Both the position numbers and the translations under genes were made by a program. Shown here piece after piece: positions 8,164-15,845 of a stretch of 64,000 bases of DNA. The notes beneath the pieces were generated by a model, which made no database searches, was not told the origin of the DNA, and worked only from the letters and a program-made list of their open reading frames with translations. Each line of letters opens with the position of its first letter. Within the stretch, counting starts at the first letter, position 1. This DNA is from an uncultured bacterium (GTDB taxonomy: Bacteria; Actinomycetota; Coriobacteriia; Coriobacteriales; Coriobacteriaceae). Location of the stretch: positions 129,589 through 193,588 of the forward strand of contig CAJMQJ010000004.1 of assembly GCA_905215525.1 (NCBI GenBank). The letters are read 5' to 3'.

Positions 8164-8609
8164 GGCGAGTCCTCTCGTTGGTTGATGTATCCCGAGCCTC
8201 GTCATGTGCTCAGGTTCTTAGTGCAAATATAAGAGCGTCTCCTCAAACCCGCGTGCCGGATTGGGTAATGTCGTGAAAGTTGGCGTAGCGTCCGATCTAA
8301 AGCAATGCGTCTCGACGTTGAAGAACCTGGTATGCGGTTGATTCGATCATCCTCTCGCTTGTGGGCATTGATGCTTTCGTGGCGGGCGAACTGGGTATGA
8401 TGCTTCACCTTATTGAGGTGTATAGTACGTAGTCATAGTACAAAAGCTCTTTGGGGCTTTAAGGGCGACGCTTTCAGTTAGAGGGTGTTGCCCTTTTTTA
8501 TGCGTTTAAAGTCTGGCACGCCGGCCGTGTCCGCTTCGACGATGGACTCATTTTTACCGCACTTCCGTGTTCGGCGCCCTATACCTGTTGTCTTGGGAGT
8601 GGTAAACAC
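8164..8609. other. Gene-free region with two tandem hairpins
   Basis: No frame looks coding. The stretch contains two adjacent stem-loops (8443-8460 and 8463-8493), the second followed by six T. The DNA upstream of them (8164-8440) is divergent from the gene at 7492-8163, so a transcript ending at these hairpins would have to start within this gap, which leaves room for a small RNA. Confidence 0.4.
8463..8499 (+). terminator. Intrinsic terminator
   Basis: Stem GGGCGAC (8463-8469) pairs with GTTGCCC (8487-8493) with one G-T pair, followed by TTTTTT. A second hairpin, AAAGCTC with GGGGCTTT, lies immediately upstream at 8443-8460. The plus-strand gene it would end is not visible, because the flanking gene to the left is on the minus strand. 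Confidence 0.6.
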
Positions 8610-8637
8610 TTGATTGATGTTTCTTAAAGTCTATAAT
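8610..8637 (+). promoter_or_regulatory. Sigma-70-type promoter for rloA/rloB
   Basis: TTGATT at 8610-8615 and TATAAT at 8632-8637 are separated by 16 bases, upstream of the RloA-like ATPase. This placement also argues against the in-frame ATG at 8614 and supports the start at 8692. Confidence 0.7.
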
Positions 8638-8691
8638 CAAAGAAAAACCCTGAAATATCTTTTCAAAACAATGAAAGGAATTTTGAGGCCG

Positions 8692-9909
8692 ATGCTTTGC
8701 CAGTTTACCTTCAGGAACTATAGATCCTATCGCGACGAAACTGAGCTTTCCATGCAGGCAACATCGATGAGGGAGTTCGAGCGCTCCCTCATAGAGTGCC
8801 CTGACGGGCAGAGTTTTCTTCCGGTGGCTGCGGTGTACGGGCCTAACGCTGGCGGCAAGTCTAACCTGCTCGAGGCGCTTGACTACATTCGTTCGGCGGT
8901 GGCCAGGCCGATCAGATTGCTGTCTGCCAGCACTGATGCGCCAGAGGGTAACCGTCCTTCGATACCCCGTTGCTCTGCGTTTGAGTTCGATGACGTGTCT
9001 GCTGCCGAGCCCACCGAGTTCGAGCTCTACTATCGCGCGGGTGAGCACGAGTACCGCTATGCCCTGTCCGTGCATGCGGACGAGATCGTGTCCGAAGGCC
9101 TGTGGCGGCGAAAATTGGGAGCGTCACGCACGGCGATGCTGTTCGAGCGTGAGGGCGCAGAGGTTGAACTCGGCCCCATGCTGCGTAAGCTCGTGACGGC
9201 TGCGAGATTCAACCCGAGACTGCCGTACCTGTCGTTTCTCTGCATCAACTTTGACGCGCCGTTGGTCAAGGAAGCTGCCAGCTGGTTTCTTGACGGGGTG
9301 TTCCTGAACTATAACAGCTCCTATCTGGAGCAGATGCTCGAACAATTGCTCGACGAGGATGACTCACCCGACGTCACGCGTTTTTTGCGCGCCGTTGATG
9401 TGCGTATTGATGGCTTCAGAGTGGAGAGGGCGCCGGAGTGGCGCGGCCAGCGCGTCTTCGTGAGACACGAGGTGGGCGGTAAGGCGTACGAGCTGCGTTT
9501 ATCCGAGGAATCTGCCGGAACCCAGAAGCTCTTAGGGTTGGCTGCGTATCTGATGACAGCGCTTGAGCGTGGTGGCACCGTTGTGGTAGACGAGCTCGAC
9601 GCCAAACTGCACCCGAAGCTTCTTCGCTATGTGATTCTGCTGTTTAAGGATCCTGAGGTCAACAAGAGTGGCGCGCAGCTTATCTTCTCGTCCCAGGATG
9701 TGTCAACCATGCGAAACGATGTGTTCCGCCGTGACGAGATATGGTTCGCTGCGCGCGGCGAGGGGGAGGCGAGCCAACTGTGGTCTCTCGCCGACATCCA
9801 CGAGGCAAACGGTAATCTGGTAAGCAAGAACGCGGCTTTCGACAAGCAATACCTGTCCGGTCGCTACGGCGCCGATCCGTATCTCACCCGCATCGAGGAG
9901 TGGGATTAG
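8692..9909 (+). CDS. RloA-like AAA/ABC ATPase (AbiLi-type)
   Basis: A 405-residue ATPase. The start at ATG 8692 (TGAGG five bases upstream) follows a TATAAT promoter that overlaps the longer alternatives. The start MLCQFTFRNYRSYRDE is typical of OLD/RecF-like ATPases. Walker A is GPNAGGKS at 50-57. Near the C-terminus LSEESAGTQKLLGLA is an ABC-type signature followed by Walker B GTVVVDELDAKLHP. One base separates it from an RloB-type TOPRIM gene. The pair matches the RloA/RloB arrangement known from restriction-linked ORFs and the lactococcal AbiL abortive-infection system. The ATPase is expected to sense phage activity and control the RloB nuclease; this is by analogy. Confidence 0.8.
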   Translation: MLCQFTFRNYRSYRDETELSMQATSMREFERSLIECPDGQSFLPVAAVYGPNAGGKSNLLEALDYIRSAVARPIRLLSASTDAPEGNRPSIPRCSAFEFDDVSAAEPTEFELYYRAGEHEYRYALSVHADEIVSEGLWRRKLGASRTAMLFEREGAEVELGPMLRKLVTAARFNPRLPYLSFLCINFDAPLVKEAASWFLDGVFLNYNSSYLEQMLEQLLDEDDSPDVTRFLRAVDVRIDGFRVERAPEWRGQRVFVRHEVGGKAYELRLSEESAGTQKLLGLAAYLMTALERGGTVVVDELDAKLHPKLLRYVILLFKDPEVNKSGAQLIFSSQDVSTMRNDVFRRDEIWFAARGEGEASQLWSLADIHEANGNLVSKNAAFDKQYLSGRYGADPYLTRIEEWD

Positions 9910-9910
9910 C

Positions 9911-10579
9911 ATGGTGGCGAAGAAGTCGAAGGGCTGGCGTAGCGGCAAACGAGAGGGCCGCTCGCGCATGGTTCAGATGACGCGTCATCTTATAGTGAGC
10001 GAGGGCAAGGAGACCGAGCCTCGCTACTTTGAGGGTGTGCGTGCGGCGTTGGGTGCGGCGAACGAGCGTAAGGTTGCCATTGTCGTTAAGGGGACCGGCA
10101 AACACACACTTGACCTACTTGACTTTGCCGTCGAACACTGCCGCTATGCGCCCGAGACATTCGACCATGTGTGGCTCGTGTATGACAAGGATGACTTTCC
10201 TGCGTCCGACTTTGACGCGATGGAGCGCAAATGCGACGAGCTCTCCGATGGTTCGAGGACCTTCCATGCGTTGTGGTCGAACCCCTGCTTCGAGCTGTGG
10301 CCTCTTCTGCACTTTCGCTACACGACCGCGCATATGTCCGCGTCCGACTGCCAGCATGTCCTCGCGCAGGAGATGTCGAGAGACCTGGGCATCGAGTACC
10401 GCAAGAACTTGGACGGGCTGTTCGAGGTGGTGGACGGCAAACGAGGCGAGGCATTGCAGCGTGTTGGGCGCCTCGTCACATACCATAGGGGGCTGGGTAA
10501 CGTTAAGCCATCTGCGCAAAACCCTGCAACTAAGGTGGGCGAAATTTTCGATGTAATCGGGCCGTATCTGGCTGGCTAG
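9911..10579 (+). CDS. rloB: RloB-like TOPRIM-fold protein (AbiLii-type)
   Basis: A 222-residue protein with a basic N-terminus, then HLIVSEGKETEPRYF (conserved glutamate of the TOPRIM fold), VWLVYDKDDFP (DxDD-like metal site) and the family hallmark WSNPCFELWPLLHF. These match the RloB family. It starts one base after the RloA-like ATPase, so the two are translationally coupled. The family is thought to act as a nuclease effector in AbiL-type abortive infection. Nothing suggests truncation. Confidence 0.85.
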   Translation: MVAKKSKGWRSGKREGRSRMVQMTRHLIVSEGKETEPRYFEGVRAALGAANERKVAIVVKGTGKHTLDLLDFAVEHCRYAPETFDHVWLVYDKDDFPASDFDAMERKCDELSDGSRTFHALWSNPCFELWPLLHFRYTTAHMSASDCQHVLAQEMSRDLGIEYRKNLDGLFEVVDGKRGEALQRVGRLVTYHRGLGNVKPSAQNPATKVGEIFDVIGPYLAG

Positions 10580-10924
10580 TCGAGTCTGTGGATTGGCTTT
10601 CCGGTTAGGGCGATTGGCGGATTGTGATGCGCGATTGCAAATCCGGTGCGTAGGAGAAGTGCGGAGAAAAATCGAAACTCGCCGAGCACAGCCCGATTTC
10701 AGGCAACAAAACCGCAGGTCGCGAGTGCCCAAAACTAGGGTCTGGTCGACAGGTCTCGGTTTTCACCCCACTTCCGAATTGGTCGCTCATTTAGCACTCT
10801 CGATGTCCCCACATCCTCTAAAAAAGTTCTTAAAACAGCCTTAAAGGCGTTCCAACTCGCGTTGACAGCGTAAAATACGCATGTTTGACTATGACTAAAG
10901 TGGATTTTAGGGGAGGGGTGCGCC
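10580..10924. other. Intergenic region upstream of the Pel-type operon
   Basis: No gene is seen. A TTGACA at 10862-10867 is a plausible -35 box, but the best -10-like sequence (TATGAC, 10890-10895) is 22 bases away, so the promoter is not clearly defined. A purine-rich GGGGAGGGG lies just before the pelD start as ribosome-binding site. The operon promoter must lie here unless it is read from the rlo genes. Confidence 0.4.
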
Positions 10925-13066
10925 ATGGAGGTGCTGGTTGTTGGCAACACCGCATATGTTGACGATGACTTTTGCGCCAAGGCATTCCCCGGGGACCACG
11001 TTAAGGTTGTAGCCGCGCAGGACGCGCGCCGCGATGAGTCGTCGCCCCATGCCTCTTGGAAAGAGTTGCTCCAGCATTTGGAGCAGGCCTACGAGTTCGA
11101 CCGCGTGGTCTACCTGTCTAATTACCTAACCCCGCATACCGATACCGTGGGCGATATCGAGCTGCTGCGCTCGGTCTTTCGTACGTGCGCGGGTCGCCGG
11201 GTCCAACTGCTGTATGTAGCGGGGCCCGCGGGTGCCGAGGGTGCCGCCGATGCCGCGGGGCGAACGGGCAAGGGCATTATCGCGCACGCAGCAAACGACC
11301 TGTGCCGCTACTACGCTGCTCGCGAGGGCGTTCAGACCAAGATCCTGCGCGTGCCGTTCCTGTATACCGCATCTGCCGCGCTGGAGGACCCGTTTTTGGT
11401 GCCGATGCTCGACGCATGCTCAACCGGATCGGCCGCTCTGCAGGGCGCACAGGATGCGGCGTTTCCCCTGCTGTGTGCCGAGGAGCTTGCGGTGCTGGTA
11501 CGCCGTATCTTCGACAGCTGGAATGGTAACTTTGAGACGCTCGACGTAGCCGATACCTTCCATCACACGGTGGGTGAGGTGGGCGACGCCCTCAAGGCGC
11601 TGTTCCCAGGGCTCTCAGTTGCCTATGGCGATTCTGCCGGCTACGCCCTGCCCGCCAGCGACGTCGCTCGCGTGCGCTATGGCTGGTTTCAGCGCTACGA
11701 CTTGCTGCGCGACCTCTCGACCATTCAGGCTCGCTGGGATGCTGGCCGTGCAAAGAAGGTCAACCCCTTGCGCGCGGCCATCGACCGCATTCAAATGCGC
11801 ACGCTGCCTGTCAAATGCCTGGAGACGGCAGCCGCCTGGGTGCTCTTTGAAGTGCTGGAGCGCTTGTTCTCCCAATCGACCCAGCTCAACGTGCTCGATT
11901 ATCGCCTGCTCTACGTGGTGCTCATCGGCACGCTGTATGGCTTGGACTTTGGCCTGGTTGCGGCGCTGCTGGCGTCGGTGGGTTTGGCTGCGAGTTACTT
12001 TACTCTGTACGGCTATACCTTCCAGGGCCTGTTCTACGAGCCGTCCAACTGGCTTCCGTTTATTGCGTACTTTGTTGTGGGTGCCGTGTGCGGCTATGTG
12101 CAGCTGCGCAACAGCGAAGCCATTAGGGCGGAGCGCGATCAAAACGAGCTCGTGCGCAACCGCAATACGTTCCTTACGCAGCTCTACCACGACGCGATCG
12201 AGGATAAGCGCGCGTACAGGCGCCAGATCGTGGGTCGCCACGACAGCTTTGGCAAGATCTTTGCCGTGACGCAGGAGCTCGACGTGTTCAACCCACGCGA
12301 CATCTATCGCAAGTGCTGCGAGCTTCTGGGCGAGATCCTCGAGAACGATTCGGTGACGATCTACCATGTTTCTGGCGGAGCATTTGCACGCCTGGTGGCA
12401 GCAAGTCCCGCGATTGCCGAAGATGCCGCACGCTCGCTTACGCTTGAGCAGCTTGCGCCCCTTTTGGGCGACGGGGGTCGTTCGAACCTGTGGGTGAACC
12501 GCGAGCTGACGCCGGGGCTTCCCATGTTTGGATACAGGATCGAGCGCGACGGGGCACCCGCCGTGTTGATCTTTGTGCGCTGTGCGGCCCAGAACCAAAT
12601 GACGCTCTATTACCAAAACCTGTTCCGCATCTTGTGCGGCCTGGTCGAAAGCGCGCTGGGCCGTGCCTTTGACTATGAGGCGGTGGCACAGGATAAACGC
12701 TGCGTTGACGGCACTTGCGTGCTCAAGCAGGCTGCCTTTGGCCAAGAGCTCGCGGCCGAGCAGGCGCTGGCAGATGGCAAGATGGGCAGCTTTTTGCTCC
12801 TGCGCGTGGTACCGGGCATGGAGCCTGTCGGCGAGCTGGTGGGCGCAATTGGGTCGGCAATCCGCGAGAGCGATGCGGCGGGCTTGGTCGACGGCGACGT
12901 GCTTTACCTGCTTATGCGCCAGGCAAAGGCGTGCGACCTGCCCGTTATCCGCGAGCGTCTGAGCGCGAAGCAGATTGCGGTGGAGCCCGTCGACGGCGAG
13001 GACATCGTGGAGCTGCTGCAGCACATCTCTTACACCGGTGACGGTGAGGGGGGGGGTGCCGCTTGA
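10925..13066 (+). CDS. pelD: PelD-like c-di-GMP receptor with SDR-like N-terminus
   Basis: A 713-residue inner-membrane protein. Residues 1 to about 275 resemble an NAD-dependent epimerase/SDR fold, but the glycine-rich nucleotide loop is degenerate (VVGNTAYVDDD), so it may be non-catalytic. About 290-400 hold hydrophobic segments forming roughly four membrane helices (YVVLIGTLYGLDFGLVAALL). About 430-580 look like a GAF domain. The C-terminus is a degenerate GGDEF domain: RESD at 647-650 is the RxxD inhibitory site for c-di-GMP, while the GGDEF position reads DGDVL (656-660). This is the arrangement of PelD, which activates Pel polymerisation when c-di-GMP binds. It opens an operon that overlaps pelE by four bases. 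The last codons contain a G9 run. Confidence 0.85.
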   Translation: MEVLVVGNTAYVDDDFCAKAFPGDHVKVVAAQDARRDESSPHASWKELLQHLEQAYEFDRVVYLSNYLTPHTDTVGDIELLRSVFRTCAGRRVQLLYVAGPAGAEGAADAAGRTGKGIIAHAANDLCRYYAAREGVQTKILRVPFLYTASAALEDPFLVPMLDACSTGSAALQGAQDAAFPLLCAEELAVLVRRIFDSWNGNFETLDVADTFHHTVGEVGDALKALFPGLSVAYGDSAGYALPASDVARVRYGWFQRYDLLRDLSTIQARWDAGRAKKVNPLRAAIDRIQMRTLPVKCLETAAAWVLFEVLERLFSQSTQLNVLDYRLLYVVLIGTLYGLDFGLVAALLASVGLAASYFTLYGYTFQGLFYEPSNWLPFIAYFVVGAVCGYVQLRNSEAIRAERDQNELVRNRNTFLTQLYHDAIEDKRAYRRQIVGRHDSFGKIFAVTQELDVFNPRDIYRKCCELLGEILENDSVTIYHVSGGAFARLVAASPAIAEDAARSLTLEQLAPLLGDGGRSNLWVNRELTPGLPMFGYRIERDGAPAVLIFVRCAAQNQMTLYYQNLFRILCGLVESALGRAFDYEAVAQDKRCVDGTCVLKQAAFGQELAAEQALADGKMGSFLLLRVVPGMEPVGELVGAIGSAIRESDAAGLVDGDVLYLLMRQAKACDLPVIRERLSAKQIAVEPVDGEDIVELLQHISYTGDGEGGGAA
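13048..13056. repeat. G9 homopolymer at the pelD/pelE junction
   Basis: Nine G residues in the last codons of pelD, ending seven bases before the TTG start of pelE. It also serves as the purine-rich ribosome-binding region for pelE. One added G would put pelD in frame with pelE with no stop between. Confidence 0.9.
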
Positions 13067-13968
13067 TCTCGCTTGTCGTTGCTGCCGTCTTGCTGCTGAT
13101 TCATGCGTTGGTTTGCCTGATGCTGTGGACGCTCATGAAGCTGGGCCTGCTGCCGGTGCGCGGGCACATGCTGGCTGTGATAGTGCTGGTGCCGCTGTGG
13201 GGTCCGTTGCTGGTGGTTCTGCTATCGGTCCGCAGCGCGGTGTTTGGCGAGGGGCTGAAGGAGTCTGCGCTGGAGTCGCTGCGCTTCAACGACGACCTGC
13301 ATCGCAGCATCCTAGTGCACGAACGTGATGCCGATGCAGGCGTAGTGCCGCTCGAGGAGGCGCTCATCGTCAACGACCCGGCAGAACGGCGCCGCCTAAT
13401 GCTCTCCATGCTCACCGAGGAGCCCGACGCGTACCTGGCGCAGCTGCAGGCGGCTAAGCTTAACGACGACGTTGAGGTGGCTCACTATGCCGCGACGGCG
13501 GTGGCGCAGATCTCCAAGGAGTCCGACCTTAAACTGCAGCAGCTGGAGCGTGCCTTTAAGACGGACCCGAGCGCGCAAAACCTCAACGAATACTGCGATT
13601 TTCTTGGTGAATACTTGGGCTCGGGCTTGGCCGAGGGGCGCGTGGCTCAGATTCAGCGCCAACAGTACGCGCGCCTGCTTGCGCGTCGCTGCGAGCGCGA
13701 GGACACCCTTGAGCTGCGCATTCGATACGCGACGGCGCTGGCCGATGTCGGACAGATCGACGAGGCGCTGGCCGTGACCGACCAACTGGTGCTCGACGTG
13801 CCCGAGGAGCAGGAGGTTTGGATGCTTTGCCTGCGCCTTGCGGTGATGCGCCGCGACGGTGACGAAGTCCACCGCGTGATCGATGCGATTGACAAACAGC
13901 ATGTATACTTGAGCGCCGCCAACCGCGAGGAGCTTGCTTTTTGGCGCAACGGAGAGGAGGCCCGATGA
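13063..13968 (+). CDS. pelE: PelE-like membrane protein with helical repeat tail
   Basis: A 301-residue protein starting at TTG 13063, overlapping the pelD stop. Two membrane helices (about residues 2-26 and 36-58) are followed by a soluble helical region with TPR-like spacing (YATALADVGQIDEALAVTDQ). This is the layout of PelE, a subunit of the inner-membrane PelDEFG complex that bridges PelD and the synthase. It is followed by an ATGA overlap with the deacetylase gene. Sequence identity to known PelE proteins is expected to be low. The assignment depends on topology and gene order. Confidence 0.75.
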   Translation: MISLVVAAVLLLIHALVCLMLWTLMKLGLLPVRGHMLAVIVLVPLWGPLLVVLLSVRSAVFGEGLKESALESLRFNDDLHRSILVHERDADAGVVPLEEALIVNDPAERRRLMLSMLTEEPDAYLAQLQAAKLNDDVEVAHYAATAVAQISKESDLKLQQLERAFKTDPSAQNLNEYCDFLGEYLGSGLAEGRVAQIQRQQYARLLARRCEREDTLELRIRYATALADVGQIDEALAVTDQLVLDVPEEQEVWMLCLRLAVMRRDGDEVHRVIDAIDKQHVYLSAANREELAFWRNGEEAR

Positions 13969-15845
13969 GCGTGGTGCAACATATCCGCGACCGTGCGGGC
14001 CATTTTCGCTGGATGGGGCTGCTTGTGGTGTGGGCGGTCTTTATTGCCATGGCGGCCATGCTGCTGGTGGAGCGCGCCGGCGTACAGTACAGTGCGGGCC
14101 AGCATAAGCTGGGGATGCTTGCCGCCAACGATGCGGTGCCGGCTTCCTCGGCAATATTTGGCCAAAAGCCCACGTGCCTGGTCATTACCGATTCCGATCA
14201 AGCTGGCGTCGAGGACGTAAAGGAGCAGTTCGACCAGATTCTGCTCGACATGAAGATCGCGCACCGCGACGTGGACCTTGCCCTGGACGGCGCGGATGCC
14301 ATTCCCTCGCTGACCTCCTACGATCGCGTGATTTTGCTCATGCCGTCGCTCGATGGGCTCGGTACGCACCTGAGCGACATTATGAGTTGGGTGAGTGCCG
14401 GCGGTTCGCTTATGCTCGCCATGCCTCCGGATAACTCGGGCTATCTGCAAGTGATTGCTCCCAAGCTTGGCATTGAATCTGCCGGATATGACTATGTAAA
14501 AGCCGAAAGCATTGTGCCGAGCGAGGACTTTATGCTGGGCGGGGGAGAGCGCTACGAGCTCTCGGACCCCTTTGATTCGTCGCTTTCGGTTTCGCTGCGC
14601 GAGACGGCTCGTGTGTGGGCTAAGACCGGCGATGCGGGCGCCCCGCTCATTTGGTCGAATGACTGCGGTAGCGGTCGCACCGTGGTGTGCAATATCGGTA
14701 TCTATGACAAGGTCATGCGCGGCTTTTACGCCGCGGCAATCAGCCTGCTGGGCGATGCCACGGCCTATCCGGTCATCAACAGCGCCGTTTTCTACCTGGA
14801 CGACTTTCCCAGCCCCGTGCCCTCGGGCGACGGCACCTACATCAAGCGCGACTACGGGCTTTCCATTGCCGATTTTTACACCAAGGTTTGGTGGCGCGAT
14901 CTGCAAAAGCTCGCGCAAAAATACGGCATTCGCTATACCGGCGTGATGATCGAAAACTACGAGGACGCGGTCAACCAGACCGAGCCCGCGCGTCAGGCCG
15001 ATACCACACAGTTCCGCTACTTTGGCGGTATGCTGCTGCAGATGGGCGGAGAGCTGGGTTTCCACGGCTACAACCATCAGCCTCTGGCACTCTGGGACAC
15101 CGATTACGGCACGTTGTACGACTACAAGACGTGGAAGAACAAGGAAACGCTTGTCGCATCGCTCAACGAGCTTATCGCTTTCCAGGACGAGGTGCTGCCC
15201 AACGCGCACGGCTCGGTCTATGTGCCACCGTCGAATATCCTTTCGGCCCGTGCGCGCAAGCTTATCGGCACCGACGTTCCGCGCATTAAGACCATCGCCA
15301 GTACGTATTTTGAGGATGGCACCGACTTGCCCTATGTGCAGGAGTTTGGCGTGGCGAGCGATGGCATTGTGGAGCAGCCACGTATTGTCTCGGGCGGCAT
15401 GGTCGACGATTCCTATATGCGTCTGGCAGCCGTGTCCGAGCTCAACATGCACTACGTGAGCACGCACTTTATGCATCCGGACGACCTTTTGGACCCCGAT
15501 CGCGGCGCTAAGGAGGGCTGGGAGGTCTACAAGGGCGGCCTGACCGACTACCTGGACTGGCTTTCCAAGTCTGCGCCCGACCTGCGTCGCCAGACCGGCT
15601 CGGAATGCTCGGGCGCCATCCAGCGTTTTTCGTCCGTGACGGTGAGCGTGGATACAGACGCGAATGCCTGGACGCTTAGCCTGGGCAATTTCCACGACGA
15701 GGCGTGGCTCATGTTCCGTGCCAACAACGGCGAGCCGGGTGCAGTCACGGGTGGCGAGATTACGCATCTGACGGGCGATCTGTACCTGGTTAAAGCCACG
15801 GACAAGACGGTGACCATTGCACGCAAGGAGGGTGGCGACAAATGA
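13965..15845 (+). CDS. pelADA: PelA-type polysaccharide deacetylase (DUF2194-like)
   Basis: A 626-residue protein. The ATG at 13965 overlaps the pelE stop and has GAGAGGAGG upstream; an earlier in-frame ATG at 13941 is less likely. Residues 16-37 form a signal anchor. An N-terminal domain (about 60-265) has the look of a glutamine-amidotransferase-like fold seen in DUF2194 proteins. The deacetylase domain shows LDDFP at 278-282 and HGYNH at 367-371, equivalents of the NodB aspartate and metal-binding histidine motifs of CE4 enzymes. A C-terminal beta domain follows. It probably removes acetyl groups from the exported GalNAc/GlcNAc polymer outside the membrane. The glycoside hydrolase part of Gram-negative PelA appears absent, as in the Bacillus cereus operon. 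Confidence 0.8.
   Translation: MSVVQHIRDRAGHFRWMGLLVVWAVFIAMAAMLLVERAGVQYSAGQHKLGMLAANDAVPASSAIFGQKPTCLVITDSDQAGVEDVKEQFDQILLDMKIAHRDVDLALDGADAIPSLTSYDRVILLMPSLDGLGTHLSDIMSWVSAGGSLMLAMPPDNSGYLQVIAPKLGIESAGYDYVKAESIVPSEDFMLGGGERYELSDPFDSSLSVSLRETARVWAKTGDAGAPLIWSNDCGSGRTVVCNIGIYDKVMRGFYAAAISLLGDATAYPVINSAVFYLDDFPSPVPSGDGTYIKRDYGLSIADFYTKVWWRDLQKLAQKYGIRYTGVMIENYEDAVNQTEPARQADTTQFRYFGGMLLQMGGELGFHGYNHQPLALWDTDYGTLYDYKTWKNKETLVASLNELIAFQDEVLPNAHGSVYVPPSNILSARARKLIGTDVPRIKTIASTYFEDGTDLPYVQEFGVASDGIVEQPRIVSGGMVDDSYMRLAAVSELNMHYVSTHFMHPDDLLDPDRGAKEGWEVYKGGLTDYLDWLSKSAPDLRRQTGSECSGAIQRFSSVTVSVDTDANAWTLSLGNFHDEAWLMFRANNGEPGAVTGGEITHLTGDLYLVKATDKTVTIARKEGGDK

Noticed and set aside
8540..8600. Minus strand reads CCGAACACGGAAGT, like the core of 5S rRNA
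   Set aside because: Only about 14 bases match and the flanks do not form 5S helices, so it is probably chance or a very short relic.
8614..8691. Longer N-terminus for the RloA-like ATPase
   Set aside because: It overlaps a TTGATT-16-TATAAT promoter, and a good ribosome-binding site precedes the ATG at 8692.
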